From the NCBI GenBank assembly GCA_023634235.1, contig JAMKCF010000023.1, positions 3,385,001-3,449,000 of the forward strand: a stretch of 64,000 nucleotides of DNA, given 5' to 3'. Positions within the stretch are counted from its first letter, which is position 1, and each line of letters opens with the position of its first letter. The stretch comes from Pisaster brevispinus. Taxonomy: Eukaryota > Echinodermata > Asteroidea > Forcipulatida > Asteriidae. This document shows positions 33,958 through 44,945 of the stretch, piece by piece. The notes beneath the pieces are model-generated. The model saw nothing but the letters and a program-made list of their open reading frames with translations. It was not told where the DNA came from and made no database searches. A program made the translations under genes and the position numbers.

Positions 33958-34541
33958 TGTAAGTTGGCATGTGTAAAGGCACCTGCACTTACACACCATG
34001 GGCATCCCCCACTTACCATGACTTACAAAATGTTTGTTGTGGGCTTGTGTATCCGTGTGAACTGGTGCGTGACGCGTGGCCTGTGTGTGTGGGGTCAGCA
34101 CCAAAAATTCTTCTTCTTGACGGGCCGTGTTTTGTACGCCCTCGCCCTAAATTTACATACTTTTCAACAAAAATGTAGTTTAAACCATGGAGGTTAAATA
34201 GAAATAGAGCAAAGTTTTCTACCTACCTCGACTCTTGAGCGTTCGGCTAAGCTCGTACATGTCGTATCTAATAATTTTAGAGTGAGCGCCGGTAGGGTGG
34301 GTGCGATTTGGTAGTCGGGTCCCTTTTTGTAAGAGGCCGTATTCTATAAGGTACCGCATAAACAGTCAAGGATTCATCTTTCGTTTAGTGGCATTTTATT
34401 GTCTCTTGGTGGCGCTATTTAGTATATCATCACTCCACACTCGACAACACGGCCGCCGTTCTCTCTCGCAGGAAGTAAAGGAAAACCAGTTCATCAACCA
34501 CCCTTTTCCAGCATTTGTATGAACTCGATCATTATATAAAT

Positions 34542-34662
34542 ATGCCTAAAGTGATATCTCGAAGTATAGTTGTGTCTGATAACAGAGAGAAAGAAGAATA
34601 TGAAAAAGACAGACCGCTTCAGACCTACTTTTGCCTGTGTGGTCAAATGGTGCTTATCATAG
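34542..34662 (+). CDS. STEEP1: STEEP1 coding exon 1
   Basis: Residues 1-41, [20 protein letters not shown] through [12 protein letters not shown]. The donor ATAG|gtttgt is weak but phase-correct (phase 1). Confidence 0.94.
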
Positions 34663-37600
34663 GTTTGTATTGTACTTGTACAGTCATTTGACCAGTTCGG
34701 GATCATTGACCAGTTCGGGATCACTTCAACTTTGCAACAACCCCATAATTAAGTTACTTCTCACATTACCAATTTCTGTTGATACATGTGAAGAATAACA
34801 TGCAATAAACCAACAAACCCAAAATAAGGTTCCAAACTTCATCAACAAATAAATTATGGCCATTTTCTTGAAGTTTGTCTGCGATTTTGATCATTATTTT
34901 AAAAAAAAATGTTGGTTGAAAAACGCTGTTAAAACTTCTCACCTTTAAAATTTGAACGCCAGGGCGAATAAAATTTATGTTAAATGCTTAGAATGTGTTA
35001 AAAATATTTCAGGTAAATACTGAGCAGTCGTCTTGTTTTTTTGAGGAGACAAAATTACCGAAATCGTCTTTTGGGGGCATCGTACCCTTGACCAGTTCGG
35101 GATCACTCACTACTCAGCATCTCTCATTGCGTCATGGTGCCGCACTCAGTGAGGTAAAATCTTACTGCTGCAGTCGAAAGTTTATTTGTTGCTTTTAAGA
35201 TACATTTCTTCAACAAATTCTTGTAGGAATATTGTTTTTTTTGTGAGAAAATGAAACTTGGAGGAGGAAATTGCGACTGTAAGAATAGATATTTGGGTCA
35301 ATGTTGCTTTTAGGCGTGCCTCACCTTTTCATTTGCCTTTGCTGTTGTTTTGTGTTTTTGTTGCTGGATTTTTGCGCTGCTGTTGAATACACTTGCATGA
35401 AATTCTCTGGAGAAAGGAAGTCCATGTCCATGCCAACACACTTGTGAAGTTTGTGTCCTTGAGAGATAGTTTTATGAATGGGAGTATTGGTTTGCAATAG
35501 AGGGCAAGCTACTGATTCAGAATAGAATCAACTGATCCTGAACTGGTCAAACAGGTGACAATACTTTTCTCAAAGCCTCTTCAAAAGTACTAATCTTTTT
35601 TTGTCAGTGGATACTTGGTGAGTTTTATAACATGTTTAGGTAAACTGATAAACTTTTTTGTTTAAAATGTCAAAGAGATTGCAACCAAAAACAATGTGAA
35701 TTCAAAAAGTGATCCCGAACTGGTCAAATGACTGTACTGTAGTCGATTTGTTTTGTACATAACATTGGTTGTTGTGAATGTCACTCATACTCTGTGCTGT
35801 GTGGGGCACCATGGAGTTCTATGGTGGTACACACCTATGGTCCGACACCCCTGTGTTTCGACACCCCTACTAACTAGTGTTTTTTCCTAACCCTAACCCT
35901 AGTGTGTAAATCACGAGGAGGTTTTCGGAACAAAGTTGTCTGAATATCCGATAAAGAGAATTATTTTGTTTGCCGTATTTTCCTTGGAAAGTTTTTTAAA
36001 TATATATTTCTAATGGGTTATAATCTATCGCCTTACATCACAAGGCCGGGCGCCACTTCAAGGTGAGGGCTAGTAGTACTAGTAGTACTGAACTGATTTG
36101 GGCTGTCGACCCAAATCAAGTGTCACCAGAGGCACATTGCCACCTACTCCTAGTCCTAGGGCTGAAACAGGGTTACCCCCCTTCACAGTCTGTAAGAATG
36201 TAGGCATGGGTATCATCCACTAAGAGCCTGGCTGGTAGAGCAGAATGTACTACCTTCCCAACTCGATATGTCATTAATAAATTATTTTTGTTTACAGATT
36301 GTGCAATAGAAAAGCTTCCTCTTCGAAAGAGAGACAATGCGAGAGTAATCGACAGTGCGAAGCATGTGAACAAAATGACATGTGATAATGATGAATCCAT
36401 TCATCTCAGAAGGTAAATATGATCCGTGAATTAATTAATTTCTTTTTGTTAATCACAATAGAAGCAGGCCGTATATTTCAATCACCAATTTATCTTTAAA
36501 CTAAATCAAAGGAGCTTTTTAACATCAGAATGAAAATTGGGGACCAAGTAACTGGGGCGCTGTACTCTTGGGTTTTTTTCCTCTCTCTTTTTTTTGGACA
36601 TCTGCGGTCGACAGTCTTTTTAAAAGAATTACAGCGCCCCAGTTACTGGGTCTAGGACAACTGGTTTCATTGTTTATTTACTGCAAGCACAGCTTGAAGT
36701 CCTTGGCTTTGATTAAGAATTTCACTTTTGGGTTTCACTTTCAGCAGATCTCGATTGAAATTATGGAGAAACGTGACTTTTTCCATATCTGTAGAAAGAT
36801 TTTCAATTGAATGTTTGTTATTTGTTTTGATTTACAGACCAAATGGCATTGAGAAGCAGTTCAGGAAAAAGTGTAAAAAGTAAGTTATTCAAATGTAGAA
36901 ATGTTTTTTAACAAAACTCAGGCAACAGGACCATGGATAATCCACACAGGGCTGAAATTAAAAAGTCAAATTTCTTTGGCTTAAGGATAACAACACCTTT
37001 TTGCTCTTTCTAAAATTGACAGAAATGGTGCGAGTGTTTGTGACACTTTTTCATGAAGATTGTATTTTTTTCTTCTTTTTTCAAGGTGTGGCTTACTCCT
37101 GTTTTATCAACACGAAGAGAAGAATCCTAAAGTAACATTTATTGTTGAGGGCGCTATCTTTGAGCCAAATAAAGGCCCCATAAAAGAGCCTCTTGTTATT
37201 CAGAAGGCAATCCCAAAGAAGGTATGGACATTTTGAAAGCTTCTTAATCACAAATGTCAAAAATCTCTTCTTGATAGAAGTGGTGACTCGGACGATGGTG
37301 ACGGCACTAGATTCACAGGGTTTGCCCTTAAAGTTGTCAGTGACTAGCAAAGAGGACCAGTATGCTTTTTATTTCACTGGTCCGTCAGCTTAATGCTGAT
37401 TCAGCTTTTTCTAGAACCACCACTTCTTCAGAGAAGAGTTTTGTATATTTTGAGGTTTCGGGTTTTGTTTTTTTGTTTTTTCTTTAAAAAAAACTTCATT
37501 ATCTTTCCGTCTACCTTTGTTTCCTATTTTACTGAAACCCAGATTTTCTCATCTGTAGAATTAGCATGTAAAGTACAAGTATGGGGGTTTTTTTTAAGTG

Positions 37601-40355
37601 CAAGATTGTTAACTTTGATTCTAAGATATAGATTTACCTGGAGCAAATATTTACCAAATTTGAGTGAATACAGTAACGTTTATCTGAATCTGAATTATAT
37701 AGTCGGCACTGCATCCTAATGGAAACATCACACCAACTTTTGTAAAGAAGACAATGATGAAGTTTCAGTTTTAGACGGAGGAAAAACCTCTTTAGGGAAA
37801 ACCCACGCAGTCAGATAGGGACTGAAAACCCAATCCCCATGCAAGGCTCCAGGCCGGGTATCGAACCAAGGTCCACAGAGATGAAAGGCAAGGACAGAAA
37901 CCACTCTCTTAATTCTATATTGTTCATGATTTAGCTTTGGTTCAAGTGAAGCACATAAGCGCGTTGTACCTGGTCGTTCTGGTTTACGTTCCTGTTATGA
38001 CGAAACATGGCTGTCAGTGTCTAGGTCCAGAAACTCCTTTTCCGACAAAGCCTTCTCAATCTCTGGTCCTAAGCTCTGGAACAATTTACCCCGGCACCTC
38101 CGAACACTTGACACGGTTTCGACTTTTAAAAAATATATCAAAACTCACCTGTTTCCAGTATGACCATTATTTATCTTTATCTGCTTTGCTTGCTAGCGCC
38201 ATGATCTAGATGGAATGGCGCTATATAAATCCCGCTATTATTATTATTATTAAGCACACCGAGGAATCTGTGATTCATAATAGTAAATACGCTTTATAAA
38301 TGCGGTTTTTATCTTTGGTTTTTCTATTGATGTAATTAATTCCAGGTGATGTTAACAAAGAAGACAAAAGAGATGGGCAAGTATGCATCAGTAACCGTCT
38401 CAACCATTGATGAAGAAGAGGATGAGATAGAAGCAGTGAGTTTTGTTATCTTGTTTTTCAATCGCATCCAATGGAGCTCCTTCCGATAAGTTGAGCTTAA
38501 CTTCGTGTGCCCAGAGGAAGAACATAAGTCATTGCCGAGCGGTTTAGATTCAAGTTCTGATGGTTAAGTCATCGGGGTGTGGGTTCGAATCCCGGTCATG
38601 ACATTTGTGTCCCTGAGTAAGACACTTCACTAAAATTGCTTCTCTTCACCCAGGAGTAAATGGGTATTTGTGAGGGCAGAGATGGTTCTTGTGATTGATT
38701 TAGCTTAGTGCGCTACATATTTGACAGCTCAGGCTGTTTACTCCCAAGGGAGCTTGAGATGGTTTAAGGAATGAAATAAATGGCCCAGTGACTAAGGGGT
38801 AATAATGTTCAAAGCGCAATGATCGTTCTAAAGAATTGCGAAATATAAGAGTCTGTAATATGATTATAGTTTCCAGGATACACCAGTACTTTTTGCCAGT
38901 AACAAAATAAAATGGCTCCTGACAAAAAAGAAAGTGGCATTACTGTTTCATTTCTGCTAGACTTACACTAAAGAGATGTTTTCTCATTCCCATGCAGAAT
39001 TTAACCTTCCTATGATAACTAGTGAATGGTAGAAAACCGATCAAACTTCCACACTCAGTTGTCTTGGAACACAATTTTGCACATTAATTGCTTACGACCT
39101 TTCTCCGGTAACTTGACAACATGTATTCTTAATGTAAAACTGACTGACCATTATATTCTAAAGTTGGGTAAAAACGTGTGGTTTGTTCATTCCTACATAC
39201 CTTTATATCCCGTCATTTTCTTGGCGTGATACATGATTGTCTCTCTACATTGTGTTGACAGCGTGAGATTGCTGATTCCTACGCCAGCAATGCAAGAGTC
39301 ATCGAGAAACAACTAGAAAGGAAAGGCATGGCCAAAAGAAAAACAGATGAGGTATGTCCCACCACAACCCCCACCCTAACCCCCACCCTAACCCCCATCC
39401 TAACCCAACATTTCTTGGTTATAAGGCGATTTAGCTTGAAAAGTGGCTAGAACTAGAAGATTTACAGAAATAAACATTTTGCAGTATTCGAGTATAAGGA
39501 TGCAAAGTAGTAATATTGCTGATGAAAATGGTCTCTTGAATGAAATTATAGAGACTTAAAAAAAGGGTGTACTTTTGGTAAAAACTCCAAAAGCTAATGA
39601 CCATAAAAACTTACTTGGTAAAGAGCAGTGGAGAGCTGTTGGCATTATAAAACATTGTTTGAACTAGCGACACCCTTTGAAGTAAAGAATTAATTTTTCA
39701 CCCCCAAAATTTGAACCTGAGAAGGTTTCAGGCATGAAGCCTTTCTCAGGCATCTGAAAGCTCACAATTCTATGCAACAAGGGTGTTTTTCTTTCATTAT
39801 TCTTAAGCAACTAACTTCGATGACCAATTGAGCCCAAATTTTTGACAGGTTTGTTACTTAATGTATATGTTGGGATACACCAGTGAGAATACCTGTCTTT
39901 GATAATTACCACAAATTTTCCCTGCCTTTAATAGTCTGTAGATTCTTAAAACTACAGAATAGTTACCATCCAATCTAGGCCCATTTTCACGGCTCTGCTT
40001 ACTGTCAGACTGTAAGCAAAGAATCGGCGCTTACGGAAGTAGGGAATTCTGCGCTTACGTCAAGCATATTTCACGGGTTAGCAGGGATATTTTGCTTGTG
40101 CGAATGCATGCTCCACGTTACTAGGCATTCTTCGCTTACACAGCTAGTGCAGAAATTTGGTGCTTGCACAGGAAGCAGAGAATGGTGATCGCAAGTGCAG
40201 AATTTGGCGGTAAGCAGAGCCATGAAATTGGGCCCTAGTCTCACCTACATGTTGCTCATTTTAATGTAACTTTATCTCTTTGTTCACAGGCATTGAGAGA
40301 GGAGTTCGCCAAGAAAGCAAGAACAAAAGGAACGCTGATCGATAAAGATCCATGA
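34542..40355 (+). CDS. STEEP1: STEEP1 (CXorf56 family), 7 exons, complete
   Basis: STEEP1 promotes exit of STING from the endoplasmic reticulum in mammals; the family is widely conserved in animals and also reported as a nuclear protein. Seven exons join in phase to 660 nt, 219 residues plus stop; the human protein is 222. It starts [20 protein letters not shown], has FCLCGQMVL, an invariant [14 protein letters not shown] segment, a [13 protein letters not shown]ys pair, [15 protein letters not shown] and a basic coiled C terminus ending GTLIDKDP. The ATG was chosen because the family begins MPKV; no in-frame upstream stop was seen close by. Intron 1 hosts a TA-flanked inverted-repeat element and a SINE, and intron 4 hosts a LINE fragment. 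The gene is head-to-head with DROSHA and convergent with RAPGEF1. Confidence 0.96.
34681..35734. mobile_element. 1054-bp non-autonomous Tc1/mariner-like element
   Basis: Perfect 25-bp terminal inverted repeats beginning cagtcatttgaccagttcgg are flanked on both sides by TA (34679-34680, 35735-35736). Two internal direct copies of gaccagttcgggatcac lie at about 34707 and 35090. No DDE transposase frame was found, so it is probably a deletion derivative or MITE. It sits in STEEP1 intron 1, 18 bp from the donor. Confidence 0.88.
36033..36268 (-). mobile_element. SINE family B, 5'-truncated, minus strand
   Basis: It keeps the gggtaaccctgtttcagccc and gatttgggtcgacag body segments on the minus strand. 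A duplicated agtagtact insertion lies near 36071. The tRNA head is missing. Confidence 0.7.
36298..36412 (+). CDS. STEEP1: STEEP1 coding exon 2
   Basis: Residues 41-79: [20 protein letters not shown] through ESIHLRR. The acceptor is tttacag|ATTGT and the donor AGAAG|gtaaat. Confidence 0.96.
36838..36879 (+). CDS. STEEP1: STEEP1 coding exon 3 (42 nt)
   Basis: Residues 79-93: [13 protein letters not shown]. The acceptor is tttacag|ACC and the donor AAAAA|gtaagt, both in phase. Confidence 0.95.
37086..37221 (+). CDS. STEEP1: STEEP1 coding exon 4
   Basis: Residues 93-138: [20 protein letters not shown] through VIQKAIPKK. The acceptor is ttcaag|GTGTGG and the donor AAGAAG|gtatgg. Confidence 0.96.
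37740..37920. repeat. Dispersed repeat D, copy 1
   Basis: It contains gggaaaacccacgcagtcag and a ggtatcgaaccaaggtccac segment like those at 49235-49385. The B-box-like sequence on the minus strand suggests a tRNA-derived origin. Confidence 0.55.
37928..38255 (+). mobile_element. Non-LTR retrotransposon (LINE) 3' end
   Basis: A frame ending at TGA 38161-38163 reads [20 protein letters not shown] then [20 protein letters not shown], the typical C terminus of L2/CR1-type reverse transcriptases. The short 3' UTR ends in gcgctatataaatc and an ATT run. It is 5'-truncated and lies in STEEP1 intron 4. Confidence 0.88.
38346..38435 (+). CDS. STEEP1: STEEP1 coding exon 5
   Basis: Residues 139-168: [20 protein letters not shown] then [10 protein letters not shown]. 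The acceptor is attccag|GTG and the donor AAGCA|gtgagt. Confidence 0.97.
38520..38870 (+). mobile_element. tRNA-derived SINE (family E)
   Basis: The tRNA-like head ends in ggttcgaatcccggtcatga, then comes a body with cttcacccaggagtaaatgg. It is related to 22960-23312. Confidence 0.7.
39262..39351 (+). CDS. STEEP1: STEEP1 coding exon 6
   Basis: Residues 169-198: [20 protein letters not shown] then [10 protein letters not shown]. The acceptor is ttgacag|CGT and the donor GATGAG|gtatgt. Confidence 0.97.
39566..39700. repeat. Dispersed repeat J fragment
   Basis: It carries ccataaaaacttacttggta and aaaacattgtttgaa, shared with the fuller copy 57715-58086. Confidence 0.65.
39978..40235. mobile_element. 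MITE family A foldback
   Basis: Arms ggcccattttcacggctctg and cagagccatgaaattgggcc; it lies in STEEP1 intron 6. Confidence 0.8.
40290..40355 (+). CDS. STEEP1: STEEP1 coding exon 7 with stop
   Basis: Residues 199-219: [20 protein letters not shown] then P and TGA. The acceptor is gttcacag|GCA. Confidence 0.97.
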   Translation, partial: ALREEFAKKARTKGTLIDKDP

Positions 40356-40374
40356 AACGCCAACAGATTATCAC

Positions 40375-40380
40375 AATAAA
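40375..40380 (+). other. Candidate STEEP1 polyadenylation signal
   Basis: AATAAA begins 20 nt after the STEEP1 stop codon. Confidence 0.55.
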
Positions 40381-43300
40381 CTATTTAAGATCATAATGTT
40401 AAGACTTGCTTCAAGTTTACACCAGCGCTGCATAATTTACAAGATGTGTACTTTAAGCATCATCTTTCCCTTTTCTTTCTTGGAAATTTTGGAACCAACC
40501 TAATAAAAAAGTGACCTGTGTTTGGGATGTCAACCCCCCCCCCCCTACCCTGCAGTGTTTTCCAACATGTACAAAAAAGCTTGGCGCACCACCACGCATT
40601 CTTTGGCACCCACCATGCTTTTAAAAAGTTGCCCAAAGTTTAAAATCCTTCTGCCACATTTTTGTTCCCCCATTTTCTTTCAAGTTGATGCATTTCAGAG
40701 TTCCAATATTCAATCTTTAAAACCTTTGCTCAAAGAATTCAGGAGGAAGTGGCCATCATGATCACAGAGCATGTACAGTCAACATTTTTCTGGGCCCTTA
40801 GGTGGGCCCTGGACCCCCTGTCCGTAAAGGCTTTGTGCTTCACACTCATGTAGCCCCCACTGCACCAACATTTAACTTTCAAGTTAAAGAACACTGACCC
40901 TGTAAGAACTTTTTTTGCAACATGTTTGACCTTCTGCAAGATTTGATCCATGTTGAAGGTAGTGTAAAATATCCATTTGAACACATTCAAACCAACCGTG
41001 GGCATTGAGGGTTTCTTCACAGCATGCTGATTTGAGTTCAAATAAATTTACAAAACACTATTATTATTTTTTCTGCGTTACGCTTTTGTTTTCCATCAAG
41101 TTTAATACAGTTCAATAAATGCTTTGTTTTTTTTATCACAGGCTGTACAGTGCCAGAATGGCATAAGCAGTAATTAAAATGCTCTACAGTTGCTATGTAA
41201 ATATGTATACTAGTTTCCAAACATTCAAACTAAACTTCAGTACAAATCAGATTCTATACAAACAGAAAACCGGAAATAAAATTAGTTTTTAACCAAAAAT
41301 GTAAGTTCATATGACTAAAAGTGTGTCTTATTTCAATGCATACCTTGTAAACACGGCAGGAAAAATGTTTCATAAAAACAGGGAAATTTTAAAAACTTTA
41401 AACCAAACAGTTTCCCCAGCTTTAAAAAACTAAAAATCAGTTCACACTTCGCAGTGAGCAGTAAAATAAAAATGTTTAACCAATTTCAAAACCTTTAAGT
41501 AAAGTATGAACAAATTTATATTGTACATTAAAAACGACATATTGGTTGGACTTCACAAATCTGTGCATAGCAAATTATCCAAAGTCAAAACAAGAAGTTG
41601 ATCTATAAGTGTTGATATTACATATATATATATATATATATTGTTTAAAAAGTGAACTGCAGTTTGATATCACTAAAATGAAAACCATAGTAATGAACAT
41701 GTGGTTATACTAAAAGTTGTTGTTTAAAAAATAAAACAACAAACCACTTCAATTGACATACTTGCCCAACACATTTTTACTATGACGGCATAGCACTGTA
41801 CCAAATTCTCTAATAATTTATCCGCCATAATAGTTAACTGGTACTCTGCTGAATCCATCAATGAAAGTATTCAGCCATCTGAATGCAACAACATCTACTG
41901 TCCAATGAAATCAAAGCAACTCATCACCATCTTCACAAAGGGACGGGCATGTCAAAATGCGTTAAAAGACCATTTCGAGATATACGCATTTGAAAAGGTT
42001 AAATTTGAAACTGGAAACTCTGCAGTACCAAAACATTCTTCTGCAGGTTAATGCCCTAACATGCCTAATGTGATTGTCAAAGAGTTAAACCTTATAAATA
42101 AAATAAAAAACAAATACCAAAACATTGATAAATTAACACTGCTGTTGGACAAACATGCCTGTCTTTGTAAAAACGCGAAATCATGATGACCTACTTTTGC
42201 GCACATCTACAGTGAACGTTTTTACACGGTGAAGGGCGGGCATGCCACATGATCTCGCACACGCTGACACGCCCATCTCTTTGTTAAAACACAAATTGGA
42301 CTTGACCTCCTACTTGGTCGTCCATTTTCTTACAATATATCTTGGGGATGCCCGTCTCTTCAGGATATCGCAAAATACAATTACTAAGATGAATGCCCAC
42401 TTACCAATTAATGTAATTAAGAAATTTAGCATAATTTTGATTAAGCAGTAATCCAGTATGGCTTAAAATCATATTTAATGGCAAGATGTGAAACAAATAT
42501 TCAAAAATGTGATTGATTTGTTTTTTAAATGCACGCCCCTTCGTAAAAACAGTGACGACGTGTACCACACTTATTGCATTGAGTTTGGTCTGATTTGATG
42601 TCTGAAACATTGTACAGGTAATTTATGTTTCAGACATAATTTAATCTAAACAAAACCTACACAGTAATTCCAACTTGTTTTGGGTGATTAGTTTTACAAA
42701 ATAGCAAGAAATTGAGTATACTGTTTAAAAGCCACACTTACTAATTGCTTGTGAATAGTATACTACACAAAATATAGTTTTCATTTTACCTGCTGATATA
42801 CTTTGATATTTAAAATGATAGTATGTCAATATTGCTTTTCGTAGTTCTTTAGCCTGGAATTTCAATATTGAGCAACAAGCTTACTCTCCGGGAAATGCAC
42901 TCCTTCAAGTAATCAGAAAGTCTCTGGGTACATTTTTTAAAGATCCTTTTGATTTTGGAGAATATCCCGGCTTGTCCTTAAGAAGATTATAAATTGAAAG
43001 CTACAAGTGATTATGCAAATCCATGACTCAGATAGCGTCAATTATATAGTTTTACATGGCAAAATCTAGTTTGTTTTTCCCGTTTCCAGACTCTAGCGAC
43101 TCTGGCATCATGAATTTTTGTCTTTGATCAATTTGTGATAAAAAAAACGACTGGAATTCAGGATAATTTAAAGACAATGGCAGCGAAACTATCTTCAGAC
43201 ATTCCTATTCTCTAAGAGTTGGCATTTTGTATTTGGTTGAACAGTTCAAAGCCTCTGTTATTTCTACGAATGCATAGTCACAATTTTCCAAAGTTGCACA

Positions 43301-43434
43301 AACACTTCACAGCATGGCTTTACACTTTTTAATTAGTCTTGCATACATTTGCATAATTCAATAACACTCCAGCACTGAGGATAAAAACATTACAGATTCA
43401 GCCATAAGACATTGTCGGCAGTATCAAAATAACA

Positions 43435-43813
43435 TTAAAGGGTCGCATTGCTTTGGATTGGGCTATAAAAAGCGTTTGAAAGCATTCGTTATGAAATGAA
43501 TATAGATTGAAAGATATTTCATAAGTAAGATATAATGATCCACACAAATATACCTCAAAATTGTGTGGTTTTCCTTTTACTTTGTGAACTAACATGGTCG
43601 GCCATTTTGTAGAACAACATTTTTGACTCCACAAAACTACAGACGGTGTTAGTTCACTAAGTAAAAGGAAAACCACACAATTTCGAGGCATGTTTGTGTG
43701 GATCATTATATTCTACTTTTAAAATACTTTCCAACCATGTTCATTTCGTAACAAACGCTTTTAAACGCTTTTTATAGCCCACAGCGCCCAATCCAAGGCA
43801 ACACGCCCCTTTA
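43435..43813. mobile_element. Foldback MITE G
   Basis: Long near-complementary arms: ttaaagggtcgcattgcttt pairs with the right end, and ttgtgtggttttccttttac pairs with gtaaaaggaaaaccacacaa. A short loop lies near 43600. Confidence 0.85.
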
Positions 43814-44262
43814 AGACACTTATTTGCAGTTGAATCAACAACACGTGATGATATATACGGACTCCTCCCTTCTACTATGTCCCTGGGTCTAACAACTCCG
43901 TAAGTCAAAGTTCGTTCGTTCCCTCTATACATTGGTTAGTCAGACATTCAGACCACATTGATAATACACAGTACTTTGCCATCAATAAAATAGTACAATT
44001 AATTTACATTTGTCAGTTACGACTACTTCCTCATATCGACATTTCCAATGACCTGCAGTGGATTTCTACAATTCATAAATAATTAATATGACTTCCATTG
44101 AAGGGTAACATACATATATTTACATTCAGCGAGTTTAACAACATTAATTTGTAACGGTGTTACTAATACTGGCCAATGAGTAAGCATTAACTTCAGTGTC
44201 CTTTTCCATAAATATTTCTGTACATACGACAATCACACCTGTATACCAGCCTCATAGTATGC

Positions 44263-44416
44263 AGGGCCCAATTTCATAAAGCATGTAAGCACAACAATTT
44301 GCTAAGCACAGAAAAATATTGCTTAGCAGAAACTGGTTACCAGCCGAAATTCCATAAAGTTCACACTGTTTTGACTGGTGCCCCAGTCATTTTTTGCTTA
44401 GCATAGACATTGGGCC
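44263..44416. mobile_element. MITE family A, partial
   Basis: The left end gggcccaatttcataaagca and the gcttagcatagacattgggc right end are recognisable; the interior is degenerate. Confidence 0.6.
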
Positions 44417-44803
44417 AGGGTACCAGTGTGTCACATGCACTGGAGTCGATCACACCTGTAGACCAGCCTCATAGATTGCAGACACCAGTGTGTCACATGC
44501 ACTCGGGTAGATGGTAGGACTTGATGAATATGTCTTTGGGTCTCCTCTGAGGGGCGTGGCAGGGCGTGGTAGGGTGTGGCAGAGAGCTTTCCATAAGATG
44601 GCATCTCTAATGCAGCAGTTTTAGAAAATGCCATTCTTTGAGTTGACCCTGTAAGCTGCTCACAATTTTTTTTTTTTTTACAAAGTCAGCGCTTTCATCT
44701 TTCACAGCGAAACCAAACAACTGATGTAGCCGGGTTCCTACCTCAACAGTGAGGTTTTAATCTCCATAGAGATGCAGTACGCCATGATGTCATCATGATG
44801 TCA

Positions 44804-44945
44804 TCATGTTGTTATCTTTGGTCGTCCGCTGCTTTGAGGTTTGATTGTCTTTGAAAGTTGCCACATGGATTCCTCATCCAGAAAATCAGTGAAGTCGTTG
44901 AAGAATGATAAGACTTTGGGCAACTTTCGAAGGGTGTCGTAGTGG
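44804..44945 (-). CDS. RAPGEF1: RAPGEF1 last coding exon with stop
   Basis: HHYDTLRKLPKVLSFFNDFT then DFLDEESMWQLSKTIKP and TGA at 44806-44804, the C3G C terminus. The acceptor is ttttacag|CCACT. Confidence 0.95.

Larger units (their letters stand above)
31691..34541. other. Divergent intergenic region between DROSHA and STEEP1
   Basis: About 2.85 kb between the two ATG codons, which face away from each other. About 500 bp next to DROSHA and 580 bp next to STEEP1 flank a 1768-bp inverted-repeat element. The core promoters presumably lie in these flanks; no convincing TATA box was identified. Confidence 0.7.
40381..44803. other. Convergent intergenic region (STEEP1 and RAPGEF1 3' ends)
   Basis: No exon or conserved frame was found on either strand. 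It is AT-rich with a short (AT)n run near 41620 and holds a foldback MITE at 43435-43813 and a family A fragment at 44263-44416. It should contain the 3' UTRs of both genes. Confidence 0.6.
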
